From Uloborus plumipes (taxonomy: Eukaryota; Arthropoda; Arachnida; Araneae; Uloboridae), in NCBI GenBank assembly GCA_038373865.1, contig JAXGGA010006540.1, positions 1-64,000 on the forward strand: a stretch of DNA of 64,000 bases, written 5' to 3'. The position numbers and the translations under genes were made by a program. Positions within the stretch are counted from its first letter, which is position 1. Every line of letters begins with the position of its first letter. This document shows positions 38,901 through 49,391 of the stretch, one piece after another. The notes under the pieces were generated by a model. That model had not been told where the DNA came from and ran no database searches. It was given only the letters and a program-made list of their open reading frames with translations.

Positions 38901-39530
38901 TTTAACACACTGGTCCTGTTTTAATATTTTCTTCTTTTACTTGTATGTTAGAAAAATTACATGAGTATTATTCTTAAAAAAAAGAATTTCAAAGAAAAAT
39001 TTTGCTTTATATTATTGCAAAATTAGAAATAAGAAAAGGTGTTACTTTGTAATGAAGTTTAAATTCATAAAATTCTAATAAAATATGTATTGATTTGAAA
39101 AAAAAAAAAAAAAAAACGTTTATCTGAGCTTATTTTTTTTTCTTTTTTCTTTCTTTTTTTGTAACTCAATTATCGTGTATATAATATTGTTGAAATATTT
39201 AATATCTTAATCATTTACATATAAACTTATTGAAATGATATTGAAACAGAAAAGCTTTAAAATTTAAACTAAGAATAATTAAAAGTTTAAACTTTGAGTA
39301 CATACAGAAATATTTAATTCTATCTTTTAAAGTTTTGTCTCATTTGATAAAAATACATAATTTAGAAAAAGCTAGTGTTTCATTTCATATGTAGCGCTAC
39401 TCCTGTACAATGAAGTAGAGGCTTTAAAAGATAAATTTGAATGTATTTAACATGTTCTTAAAGAAATGATGATGAAGCTGCAATACAACTTTGATGATGA
39501 AGCTGCAATACATAAAAATAAGCAAGTATG
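38901..39530. other. AT-rich spacer, nothing recognised
   Basis: AT-rich sequence with an A run near 39096-39115 and T-rich tracts near 39130-39160. No gene seen. The GGATATCC terminus of the 12.3-kb hAT interval begins just after it. Confidence 0.5.
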
Positions 39531-39830
39531 CAACATAATTGTAGTGCCGGATATCCGGCGACACAATTCCGGATATCCAATATCCGGTTTGTGATGAGCC
39601 ACCGGATATCCGGTATCCGGCAAAATCACTATCCGGTCCATCACTACTTAAGATAGAGTTTAGGAAAAAGTATCAATATTTCTGTCTCCAAAAGACATAC
39701 CTATAACTTATCCTATCTTTAGAATATGATAAGAAAATTTCTGTAAGCTTTTACATCTTCATACCTCGTGAAAGCATTTCAGTTCAGTCATAAATTTTCC
39801 TTAAAAAATAAGAAACAGACTGGCAGTAGC

Positions 39831-40619
39831 CAGGGTGTCAATGATTTAAATCAATTGATTTTTTTAAAAAAAATCATTGATTTAAATCACTTTTTATTTT
39901 AATCCTTAAAAATTATTTGGACAATCCCAATTTCATTATTTTTACCATTTTCTTTTAGAGCTTTGATTTCCATCTAATAAATGGAAAAGTAATCCTACTC
40001 ATCCCCCCTCCACAGATGCTGGAAAGTTGCAGTTCAAACAATATGTATGCACAAATAGTGCTATTTGTTGTCTAATATGTGAAATAAAGAAAATACATGC
40101 AGGTGCGGGGCAGGTGTTGCAAAGAGTGAATTGAGGGGGGAGAGGGACATGGTAGAATGTGTGTGATATACTTTCAGTGAAAAGAAAAAGCAACCAAACA
40201 GAAGATGAATTTTTTATGCCTTGCATTAGCAACGGGGGGGGGGGGGGGCAGTCTTTATTTGTGGCTGGAATGGAACATATTCCAGCTTTACAAAACAAAA
40301 GCAAAATAAAGAGGGACGGGGGGGGGGGGGCGCTGAAGGAAGTGAGGATTGGGTTGAGCTTCCTGCCCTATTTGATTTTTATCCTAGCTAGTAGACAGGA
40401 TTATTTTCAGATTGGCTCCTAACACTTTTTTCTGGGTTTCTTACTGGTGAAGCTTTACTTCAAAGGTATTTTAAAAAACTTATAGGTAAGTTGTTCAAAA
40501 ATAAAAATTAATTAATAACTGAAGTTTCTAATTAAAAAAAAAAAAAAAATCCGATTTAAATCAAAGAAATCCGATTTTTTTGATTTTTTAAAAAAATCAT
40601 TGATTTTTTTTACACCCTG
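39831..40619. mobile_element. hAT-type MITE (TTGATTTAAATCAA family)
   Basis: Ends CAGGGTGTCAATGATTTAAA and AATCATTGATTTTTTTTACACCCTG minus small differences are inverted. The octamer GCAGTAGC is duplicated exactly at 39823-39830 and 40620-40627. Subterminal regions are made of the palindromic motif ATTGATTTAAATCAAT. The 789-bp interior has no coding sequence but includes G runs of 15 (40234-40248) and 13 (40318-40330). Confidence 0.92.
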
Positions 40620-40991
40620 GCAGTAGCTGATCGGAGATGTTTAATGTTTTACGAATCTAAAAAGCCAAATACTAAAATTTGCTGTTGATACACCAAATTC
40701 ACCCGTCCCACTAAAGTTTTTTTTTCCTTGTATACCTATTCTGTGTAGGAAGATGTGTACCTAGTTTAAGTTTTATGCTATTATTATTAGGAAAGTACGA
40801 ATTAAAAAATTATGTTTTTCTCTTCATCTGTTTTAATTTTAATTACAATTTTTTTTCTCTTCAGTAAAACTCAAACTGAAGTTTTAAAAAGTTTTCAAGC
40901 ATTTAAGGAGTTTTTGATTGTTCAAAAAATAAATATTAAATAGCTCTGATACTGTTGGGTAAATTTCTGATTAATGTTGTTATATTAACTG

Positions 40992-42953
40992 CAGGGTTCG
41001 CGTTTAACCGCTATAGCGGGTTTTTTACGCAAATTCTTCTAGAACGGACGCAACATTCACGTCGTTTCGGGTCCCTGGGACCCAAAAATAATAGTTTATG
41101 CCAGGAGAAAAGAAATCCGATCAAAAAGTAATTTCGGACCCGTGTGAATCGAAGAACTCCAGAAAACTAGTGCTGATTTCATGCTGTATATAGTTGAACT
41201 TTTACAATCATGAAAGGAGGGGAAAGAATAAAAGAAACCCATCCTTATCAGCTAACTCAATGACCCCCTATTGTGTTGGCCAGGCAATCCTAGTTCTAAG
41301 AACGGGTTCGGATACAGCTGTGACTTGGACATGTCAATCACCCCCACCCTCCGCTCTATTCTTAAAAGCCTCATGACATTGCACATGTTGACCCATTGTC
41401 CTCCCATTCTTTTCTTGGAATTGAATAGTAAACATCGTACAGGTACGAAATTTTCATAGTATTTTAGATCTTTTTTGTCCGTTTTTCATTAGCACGTGGA
41501 AAATAGGCTTAGTGAATTTTGGCACATTTTTACTGATTGAGCAGCTATCTTTTAGCATCCGTTTCTGGTTAGTTATTTTTCTGATTATTTCCTTAATAGT
41601 CCCCAGTGCAAAGCCTACAGAGCTAAAATACAATGCTATTTTTCCCCTTGTCGTATCCCCCCCCCCCGAAAAAAACGGCAATTGAAACATATTTTCTGCT
41701 GGAAATTTAACTATGATTTTCCTCCGCGGAACATTTAGTTTCATTTTGCTAAGCATGTTTTACTTTATCTTTCTGATTTGTTTACAGATTTTTTCAATAA
41801 ACTTATCAACATAATTAAAAATATTCTTAAGACATAATTGTGCTTTCCCAACCACAAAGAGTTTTTTTTAAACCTTTACACAAAAAATCAAATGCTGATT
41901 ATAAGTCTTAGGAAATAACAGAAGATTATAATCATGGATTTATCCTTGTTTTTATTTATTGCCAGAAAAACTTGCTTCTTTGATTACAGCTTCTTGTGCC
42001 ATTGTGTTTGACAGTACACATCTAGGAATACATTGATGTCATGAATTCAAACATGTCCAATACCAGGAATTCAAACAAAAACCTTTTTATTTTGTGTCTT
42101 AATACGTCTAATATTAAACCCATGTTAAAAAAATTAAAGGTGAAAATCTAAGTTATCTCCTTGTAGCATCATTGATTTATGCATCAAATTTTGCGAAAAG
42201 TTGTCAATTTAGTACATGAAATCAATGGATTATTGTGCATTTTCAGATCAATTTTAAACAAATGTTTTTACTAATATTAGTTAGCTGTGTCTAGTTACAA
42301 AAAAAATAATGATAGTTAAATTATACCTGCCAATTTTAAATTTTATTTATTTTTTAGTAAGTTTTAGTTATTTATTTTTTGCAAAGAGTGTAGAAATAAG
42401 CAACATATTGTACTATTTTCTACATATTATCTCCAAATGGAGTGCATAATAGGCTGTGTCCTCCACCCCTTCTGAAGTGACCCTCAATATAATCAATCTT
42501 TTGTAGCCTGCTGTTTCAAAAAGGTTGTGCATCCCTGCCATAAATATCATTAAACAGTCCTCTTTCAAGAAAACTTCGGAAGTGGCAATGGAAAAAGCAA
42601 ATTGATAAAGAAATGAGGACAGTATACTGGCTTGCCAAAGAGCTACCGCAACAAATTTTTGTCTCTAATTGAATTGAATTAACATTGAAATAAAAAACTA
42701 GAGGAAAAACTCCTTTATTAGTATAATTTACTCATTCACCAAGTTCACTTGTTTTCCATTCAAAAGTGTGCACACAATTAATAATTTTTTTCCCGGGGAA
42801 ATATATATGCAATACATTTACAACATTTGTATTTTAATAATAATGTTATTTTATTCAAATATTTCGGGACTCAATTTTCTCATCAAAGGACTCACTTTTT
42901 TTTCATTAATGGGTCCATGGGACCCAGGTAGCAAATAGGTCAGCGCGAACACT
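40992..42953. mobile_element. Probable hAT-type element (GGGTCCNNGGGACCC subterminal motif)
   Basis: The left end is CAGGGTTCGCGTTTAACCGC and the right end GGTCAGCGCGAACACT. The two are imperfect inverted copies, and 'gggtccctgggaccc' on the left matches 'gggtccatgggaccc' on the right. No clean octamer duplication was found, so the exact boundaries are approximate. The 2-kb interior has no recognisable transposase. Confidence 0.6.
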
Positions 42954-43198
42954 AACTTATATCTTGCTTTCATCTAGATGCAGGGTTTATTTTCGTCCAA
43001 CTCTACTTTTCCTACTTTTTCCTACTAAAGTAGGAATTGTCCTACTTTTTAGCAAAGAATTCCTACTTTTCCTAATTTTTAGCTTGATTTTGAAGAATCT
43101 AATTACTCTCAGCAGTGGATGGACCGAATATGAATCTAACGACTTTTCGTCTAGTCAGTGAGGAAAAGAAAAATCAAAATATCCCTGCTTTTTTGAAT

Positions 43199-45363
43199 TA
43201 GGGTACATGCAGTTTACGTGTTGTTCATCGTAGATTTGGAAAAGCTCTTTCGGAATTTGGAGATGATATCATCGAATTAGTTGTTGATTTGCATCATTGT
43301 CATAACTCTTGAATACCAGAAACTACAAGGTGAATTTGGTGAAGATCTGTTGAAATTTTTAAAACATGTGCAATGCAGGTGGCTGACATTGACTCCAGTC
43401 ATTGAACGAGTAAAGATTCAGTCGCCAGTTCTTAAAAAATATTTTTTTGAAGAACTTTCTAATTTGGGACAATAAAATAATAGAAAATAGCAGATATCAA
43501 AGAATTGTAAGCTGTTTAAAACGTCCTCTATCTTCCCTTTCCAAAATGGACTTTATTTTATCAGTAAGTAAAATATTTGACAAGTTTCTTACTCTTTTTC
43601 AATCTGAGGAGCCGCAAATTCATATTCTGTACGAACAGTGGTGTCTTCTTCTAAAGTAAAAAGTGAACTGTCAAACATTTTTTCGCGAAACCTCCGTCGA
43701 ATCTGCGCGCGCCAAGTCTGATCTGACTTCCTCGAAATAGGGGGGAAATGCAACGAGGAAGTAGCAAGCGAACTGAAGGCATCGGGAAGCGCCACATCCT
43801 AAACCTATCTCCCCTTTTCAAATGGAAGCGTTTGTGGCTGCCAGGCGCACAATACGCAAACAGACAGTAAATGATGATGAAATTGAAATTGGTGTTCAAG
43901 CCAGAGAAAGAGTGAAAAAAATAAATCGAGTGCAAGAAAAACAATTCTCCATGAGAAGGTTTTACCATGTTCTTACAAGATATTTAACCCCTTCCAGGCT
44001 CATTTTATTTCTGGATTACGGATCAAAAAATGTCAATTTTTTTATGCTTATTTTCATGAATACATATCTTTTTAAACATAATAGCATCATTCGCGTGCAA
44101 CATTTCCTACAAATAAATGTAAAAATATCTATTTAAATAAATGAGTAATTTTGGGATTACGGATCAAAAAATGTGAATTTTTTTATGCTTGTTTTCATAC
44201 ATACATATCTTTTCAAACATAATGGCATCATTCGCATGCAACATTTCCTAAAAATAAGTGTAAAAATATCTATTTAAATAAATTCGGGAAAGACTGGTTG
44301 TGCAGTGTTAATTTTCAATGCCCGAGCTACACTCGGGATGAGCTAGAATGGAACATTTCGCGGCCCGAGTCCAGCTCGGGAAAAGCCGGGAAGGGGTTAA
44401 TGAAGAAGTTCCCTTTAGAAAACGTTATATTGAGAGAGTGCAAATGTTTAAGCCATTAAAACAGGGTTCAATCATGGACAGTCGAGTCGATAAAAATCTA
44501 GCAAATGCTGTTACACTATCTTTCCCTTGCAAGATTGACTCAATTGTAGATGTATGGAAAATACTTCAGTGTGAAGAAGTGAAAGTTGACCAATTTTTCT
44601 CCGAGAACGAAGAATTCGAACAGAGAATTGATCATTATTGGGCGAAGATCTTACTTTAAAAGATGATTTGATAACCCTAAATATCCTGAATTAGAAAGAC
44701 TTGTCAAAGCTGTTCTTGTTTTACCTCATGGGAATGCAGATGTTGAACGGGGATTCTCGTAAACATCAAAGTATCTTACTAATAACAGAGTCCGTCTGTC
44801 TGAAGCATCCATAAACGGTATGCAGTCTACTAAAGATGGCCTTAAACAATATAACTATCATTGTCACACTGTACCAATTGCCAAAGACTTCATAAGAATG
44901 GGATGGGGAGCTCACAAATCATATTTGTTACGACTAGAGAAAGAAAAGAGAATTCAGGCTGAAAAGAAGAAAGAAGAAGAAGATGCCAAGGAAAAGATGA
45001 AACAAGAAAAGGAAAAGGAAAATGCAAAAAAGATATTGTTTGAGAAGAAATCGCTAGAAGCGAAAGAAGTAATAAAGATGGAAAAATTGTTACATAAGCA
45101 AGAAGCAGAGGCGAAGGAAGAAGTTAAAGCTTTAAATCTTTGATTTCTGATGCTAATGAAAAAATTAAAAGTGCAATGAAAATGAAGGATCAGAAGGGAT
45201 TAAGGATTGCACAAACTATGCTAGAAGCTGTATGCAAGAAATTGGAAGAAAGTGACTCAAATTTGGAGAATATAAAGGATGAGCAGAAGGAAATTCAAAA
45301 GAGAAAGACTACAATGTTGGACTATTGGTGTGCAAGTCAATCAATAAAACTGAAAGCAAACTG
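43199..45363 (+). pseudogene. hAT transposase, multiply broken
   Basis: Successive reading-frame pieces follow the order of a hAT-family transposase. 43315-43475 gives LLKFLKHVQCRWLTLTPVIE, and 43480-43659 gives RYQRIVSCLKRPLSSL and FLTLFQSEEPQIHILYEQ. 43822-43983 gives DEIEIGVQARERVKKIN. After the inserted MITE, 44401-44659 gives EVPFRKRYIERVQMFKPL. 44688-45143 includes VLPHGNADVERGFS, the C-terminal dimerisation motif, with a TAA at 44760, then a lysine/glutamate-rich coiled coil. 45140-45363 is a short charged C-terminal piece. Several frameshifts, at least one nonsense codon and the 409-bp insertion make it non-functional. A GC-rich segment at about 43680-43800 does not fit the protein and may be another small insertion. 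Confidence 0.8.
43988..44396. mobile_element. piggyBac-type MITE
   Basis: Termini CCCCTTCC and GGAAGGGG are flanked on both sides by TTAA (43984-43987 and 44397-44400), the exact target signature of piggyBac transposons. The interior has a 141-base direct tandem duplication (units starting at 44014 and 44155 with 'gattacggatcaaaaaatg') and a GC-rich right part with 'gcccgagctacactcggg'. It has no ORF of its own and interrupts the hAT transposase reading frame. Confidence 0.88.
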
Positions 45364-45581
45364 ATCATTTGACAATAATATTGATTTTTCTTAAACATAC
45401 TTTTTTTTTGAAATTCAAAATAACATTTCACTGTACAACACCTTGCAGATTTGTGGATATACATGTTTTTGCTTCATAAAGGTTGCATTTTTCAATGCAA
45501 TGAGCTTATAGATGAAAAGATGTCGATAAATGCTCACTTTTTTGCATTGAAAAAGGCTGAAACACAAGTATGCAGTACTCT

Positions 45582-47098
45582 CAGGGGTCTGTCCAGGATT
45601 TTTCACAGGGTCCGTTTTTTGTGAAAAACTAAATAATTTTGTGAAAAATCAAATAATTTTGTGAAAATCAAATTTTGAAAAAAAAAAAAAAAAAATAATA
45701 ATAGTAAAAATTAATTTAAATTAAAAAAATAATTCTAAAATTTACTTATTTTCCTCTTTAAAAAGCGTATTAAACATCAAAAATGCGAAAATTTTGATTC
45801 CTGTAGCGGATGCAAAGAGATTGCAGTTTTCAAAGTGATGGCATCAAACGCATAAAAACGGAATATAAACGAGTAAATTTTGGTAAAAATTTTTTACAGT
45901 TGCATTTTAAAGGTCTATGAGAAACATATTTTTAATGTCTGTAACACAATTAATGCAAAAATAAAATGAAACGATCAATTCAGCGTTTAACATTTAGAGT
46001 AATAAAAATAATAAAAGAATAAATTTAAAATAATGATCTGAACAAAAAAAAAAGCGATTTTGCATTTATTTGCCTTCTAATAAAGAGTAATTAGATTGAA
46101 AAAAAAAAGAAAAATTCGATTTTCATATCGGATGCAGAGATTGCAGTTTTCAAAATGAAAGCATCAGAAGTGAATAAAAACGGTAAATAAATAATTTATC
46201 AAAGTGCAAATAATTTTAGAATTTCATTTCATCAGGTTTATATGATGAATCATTAATAAACACCGACATAATCGCCAAAAATTCGGAGGAAAAATACGGT
46301 AGGAAGACATAGCAAAACAGACAATACCCTACTTCCAATATTAACAGAAGTAAAATTTCATTAATTCCTGAATATAACCAAAACACCACCCTTGTAGCAT
46401 CCAAAAAAAACCCCTTTTCCTGCCAAAATAAGGTCAAAACATAGCACAAAAGACGTCAGATGGCGATAATTTTAAATAGCTGATCACTCTACCAGAAGTA
46501 ATCCTATTTTTTCTCCAACAGTTCTAAGTTCATTTCGCTGATAATTGCTATTGTTATTATTTCTTTTTTGTTTAAGTCAAGAGTAGGAAGAAAAATCCTT
46601 ACTCTGCATTTCCAGAGAAATCTATAACAGCAACATCGCAGCAAGCCATTTTGATTTGCATATTATAAAACACACAAGCAGAACTATTAAAGAAAAATAA
46701 CTACCTTTTTTAAGTTGTTAATTTCTTTAAAAGAAACCAACAATAAGTGAGACATTTTACATTAAAGATTTATTGCTTGCAAGAGGCAGGCAGGAAGTGC
46801 TGACTTTTTTTTTTTTTAATCGCTGGCGGATAAGCGATTCCCTTCTTTAACTTCAGAAAAGACCCAAAAGTTATGGGCTTTTGCTCGTCATCTTGATTTC
46901 AGATTTGCTTTTTGAATGAATGTGCAAAATATCCGTTTTGTTTGATTAGCATTTTGTGAAAGGTCCGTTTTGCTTGATCGTATTTTTGTGAAGGGTCCGT
47001 TTTGCGCGATCGTATTTTTGTGAAGGGTCCGTTTTGCGCGATCGTATTTTTGTGAAGGGTCCGTTAACGGACCCGAATTTCCTCTGGCCAGACCGCTG
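45582..47098 (+). mobile_element. X-family DNA element, copy 1
   Basis: The left end is CAGGGGTCTGTCCAGGATT and the right end, inverted, CAGCGGTCTGGCCAGAGG. A 5-base duplication, ACTCT, lies at 45577-45581 and 47099-47103. A second copy in the opposite orientation occupies 54588-62618. Subterminal sequences contain repeated 'gggtccg' and 'ttttgtgaaaa' motifs. It has no transposase ORF. The 5-base duplication would fit a hAT5-like or another 5-bp lineage, but this is not settled. Confidence 0.75.
46954..47070 (+). repeat. 32-bp tandem repeat with GGGTCCG
   Basis: Units of about 32 bases (tttttgtgaagggtccgttt then tgcgcgatcgta) are repeated about three and a half times near the right end of the X-family element. 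They lead into a perfect palindrome, GGGTCCGTTAACGGACCC. Confidence 0.85.
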
Positions 47099-47856
47099 AC
47101 TCTGAAAATTTTAATGTTATGTATAAGATGTTGTCATGTTATATTTTACTTTTCTGCATGAAAGTTATTATGTCTTATAATTTTTATTCTTCATTAGCAT
47201 TTTGAAATTATTTCGTTCAATCTGTATATTAGTACTTCAAAAAGCGAATTCCGAATTTAAAATTAATAAACTTGTCAGTGGAAAGAATTACTTTAATTAT
47301 TTTACACAACTAATGCTATAGCTTTAAAAAAAAATAGAAAGTTTTATGTACCAACAGCTGGAAATCTTACTTGCAGCTTCTAGAATCGACAGTCCAATAT
47401 TGTTTCTAATTATTTTGCATATGACATGTGCTGGCAAGCTAAAAGTATGTAGAGATCAATTCTATTTTAATGATTTTTTTGAATAATTTTTTTTTTTTAA
47501 TTTTGAAGTGTTCATATTTTTTCATTAAAATACTTGTCCTACTTTTTGTAAAAGTGTCCTACTTTTTTGTGAAAATATCCTACTTTTCCTACTTTTTGAC
47601 CGTTTAAAAGCGTAATGACCCTTGTAGATGTTTTGGAACATCTATAATGAATTTAACCATCTAATTTGCGGTTTAAGAATGCTTCAGTTGTATTATTTCA
47701 GTTCCTGACTAGTTTTGGAACGACCCTTAGGAAGGGGGTCCATAAAGATTTGGAAAAATCGGCAAGGGGTCTACGGACAAAAAAAGTTTGGGAACCCCTG
47801 GTACACACAAATGCAAATTCCTGCCTTTTACATGATAGAAATGACATAGGGCATAG

Positions 47857-48111
47857 CAGGGACCGCGCTAAGGATTTTAAGTTGTTAGCCAGTAAATTAG
47901 CCAAATTTCAAAAGTCTTCGCCAAACTTCGAGAGTTTTAGTCAAAGAATTTTAATTGTTTGTTTTTTTAATGTAATAAGTGTATTTTTCCCCCAAGTGAA
48001 AATTTCTGACAATTTTTCATTCGCCAATACTTTAGCCAAATAAAATTTTTTTCGCCGAATTTTCTATTTTATCGCATTTGGCGAGGTGGCGAACGCTTAG
48101 CGCAGTCCCTG
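47857..48111. mobile_element. Small hAT-like MITE
   Basis: A 255-bp element with inverted ends CAGGGACCGCGCTAAG and CTTAGCGCAGTCCCTG, flanked by GCATAG at 47851-47856 and 48112-48117. Inside, 'agccaaatttc', 'agccaaat' and 'tcgccgaatttt' motifs recur. No coding capacity. Confidence 0.8.
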
Positions 48112-48254
48112 GCATAGTTAATTTTTACTTTGTATTAATTTTATAAGTTTTTTTAAACTCATATTCACAGAATACAGTTGTATTTTATGAATAAAGCAAT
48201 TGTAAGTTTCTTAAAAATTTTGTTGTCTTGAACAATTTTCAAGTTTTACAACTA

Positions 48255-49060
48255 CAGTGAAGCACCGTTTATACGTTTTTCAAGGGACCATGAGAAAAAA
48301 CGTATAAATGAAAATTACAAAAAAATAAGAAAGAACGAATATTTGTGGTTGAAAGTAACTTAAAGGTTTTAAGAAAAATAAAATAATGAAATGAAGCATG
48401 TAATACTAACCTTTTAATTCCAGAATTAATTTACATCTACTACTTCTCATATTCATCCGGACTGACTTTCAAAGTATTTCGTGATTTTAGGCTGTAGGGC
48501 TCTTTTGGAATGCACAGAAAGAAGTTCTTTGTTTATAGTTAAAAGTGCCATTTTAACATTATCATTTAACTCACTACTAATGAGATAGTCTTGCAGGATG
48601 TTAAAACCCTCTAAAGCTTGCTGAAAACTTGCAGTGGCTTTTCCGAACAATTATCCTCTTCGCTGCTGGATTCTTCATTATCGATCATTTCATTGATTGT
48701 TAGAAGTGAACATGTCGCAAGTTCTGAATCGCAGTTAACAAAGTCATGAAATGAAGAAACTTCATTTACATTTGACCAGTTTTCCGGGGAGCAAAATCAG
48801 TTACTTTGGTGATTTCAATAAGGCCATCCACTGAAGACAAAAATCCACCAATTGTGAAGCGGTTTTTTATCGTTTTTGGTAAAACATCTGCCCACGCCCA
48901 TTCTCTTTCTTTTTGACTCGGATTTTAAAAAATGTTTCAATGAAACTGCGATTTCAGGAAAGCGTATAAAAGAAATTTTTTAACATTAATATGTATTGGA
49001 CTCTGCCGGAACAGAGAGTAAAAACGTATAAAAGCGAAACATATAAACAGTGCTTCACTG
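48255..49060 (-). mobile_element. Tigger-type element, internally deleted
   Basis: Inverted ends CAGTGAAGCACCGTTTATAC and GTTTATATGTTTC-type complement (right end 'aaacagtgcttcactg'), flanked by TA at 48253-48254 and 49061-49062. The 806-bp element retains the C-terminal part of a Tigger transposase on the minus strand. An orphan end of the same family lies at 31207. Confidence 0.9.
48453..48915 (-). pseudogene. Tigger transposase C-terminal remnant
   Basis: On the minus strand, WADVLPKTIKNRFTIGGF near 48890 matches the region of Tigger transposases downstream of the catalytic core. After small frame changes, DSELATCSLLTINEMIDNEE can be read near 48690, and the final 65-codon segment (48453-48650) ends with LQPKITKYFESQSG, a typical Tigger tail (KITDYF-like). 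No catalytic domain remains, and at least one frameshift separates the pieces. Confidence 0.75.
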
Positions 49061-49230
49061 TACTTGGTATTGCCGGAGTGCCTGCTCAAAATTTCTCTGA
49101 GTATTTACCGAGTTCACTCGGTACTGCACTAATATTTACCATTCCACATACTGATTATTAAATGCTTTGAAAAAAAAATGTTTCTGTCTTGAAGAATACT
49201 TATGTTTATTGTATATTTTTTAAATTGTAG

Positions 49231-49391
49231 GTCCATACCCTCAACATAGTGCAAGATTTAACTGACTTGTCTGCATCCTCTAATTCTTTAATGCAACCAT
49301 GTCTATTGGTGCCCAGTAAATTGAAAGAAGATTGGTTTTCTCTCCTCATAGATGTTGCAGAAAAAATTGTTGAATCTAAAAATAAAACTGA
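49231..49391 (+). CDS. INCENP: INCENP-like gene, first recognised coding exon
   Basis: The exon is bounded by a pyrimidine/T-rich acceptor (ttaaattgtag) and a strong donor (GTGAGT). It starts in phase 0, reads VHTLNIVQDLTDLSASSNSL and LKEDWFSLLIDVAEKIVESK, and leaves two bases that join exon two to make a glutamate codon. No in-frame stop occurs. A short amphipathic segment (DWFSLLIDVAEKIVES) near the N-terminus would suit the helix by which INCENP binds survivin and borealin, but this is inference. The initiator methionine lies upstream on an exon I could not identify with confidence. INCENP scaffolds Aurora B in the chromosomal passenger complex at centromeres and the spindle midzone. Confidence 0.6.

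Larger units (their letters stand above)
27304..39646. mobile_element. hAT interval with GGATATCC ends, 12.3 kb including nested insertions
   Basis: The left end reads TAGGGGTGGACCGGATATCC and the right end, inverted, TAGTGATGGACCGGATA. The flanking octamer CTTAAGAT is exact at 27296-27303 and 39647-39654. Both ends are packed with the palindrome CCGGATATCCGG. The original element must have been much shorter, because the interior contains a TCGAC/TATACG element, a GGCAGAAACC hAT, Tigger-like pieces, a TACTTCC element and a long fold-back. No own transposase was recognised. Confidence 0.88.
42981..47634 (+). mobile_element. Degenerate autonomous hAT transposon (CCTACTTTT family)
   Basis: It begins CAGGGTTTATTTTCGTCC and ends GCGTAATGACCCTTG, bracketed by TAGATG at 42975-42980 and 47635-47640. 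If one mismatch is allowed this extends to eight bases. Both ends contain five or so copies of CCTACTTTTT, here in the same orientation rather than inverted. The interior encodes a broken hAT transposase and has been invaded by a piggyBac-type MITE (43988-44396) and an X-family element (45582-47098). Confidence 0.8.
26851..47800. mobile_element. Possible outermost hAT interval (about 21 kb with insertions)
   Basis: The left block starts CAGTTGTTCCCAAAG and continues with 'gacccccaggggtcccccat'. The right block, read in reverse complement, starts CAGGGGTTCCCAAACTTT and continues with 'agaccccttgcc'. These are the kind of ends found in hAT MITEs. The flanking octamers GTTTAGAC and GTACACAC agree at only five of eight positions, so the pairing is uncertain. 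If real, all elements between 27304 and 47634 inserted into this older one. Confidence 0.35.
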
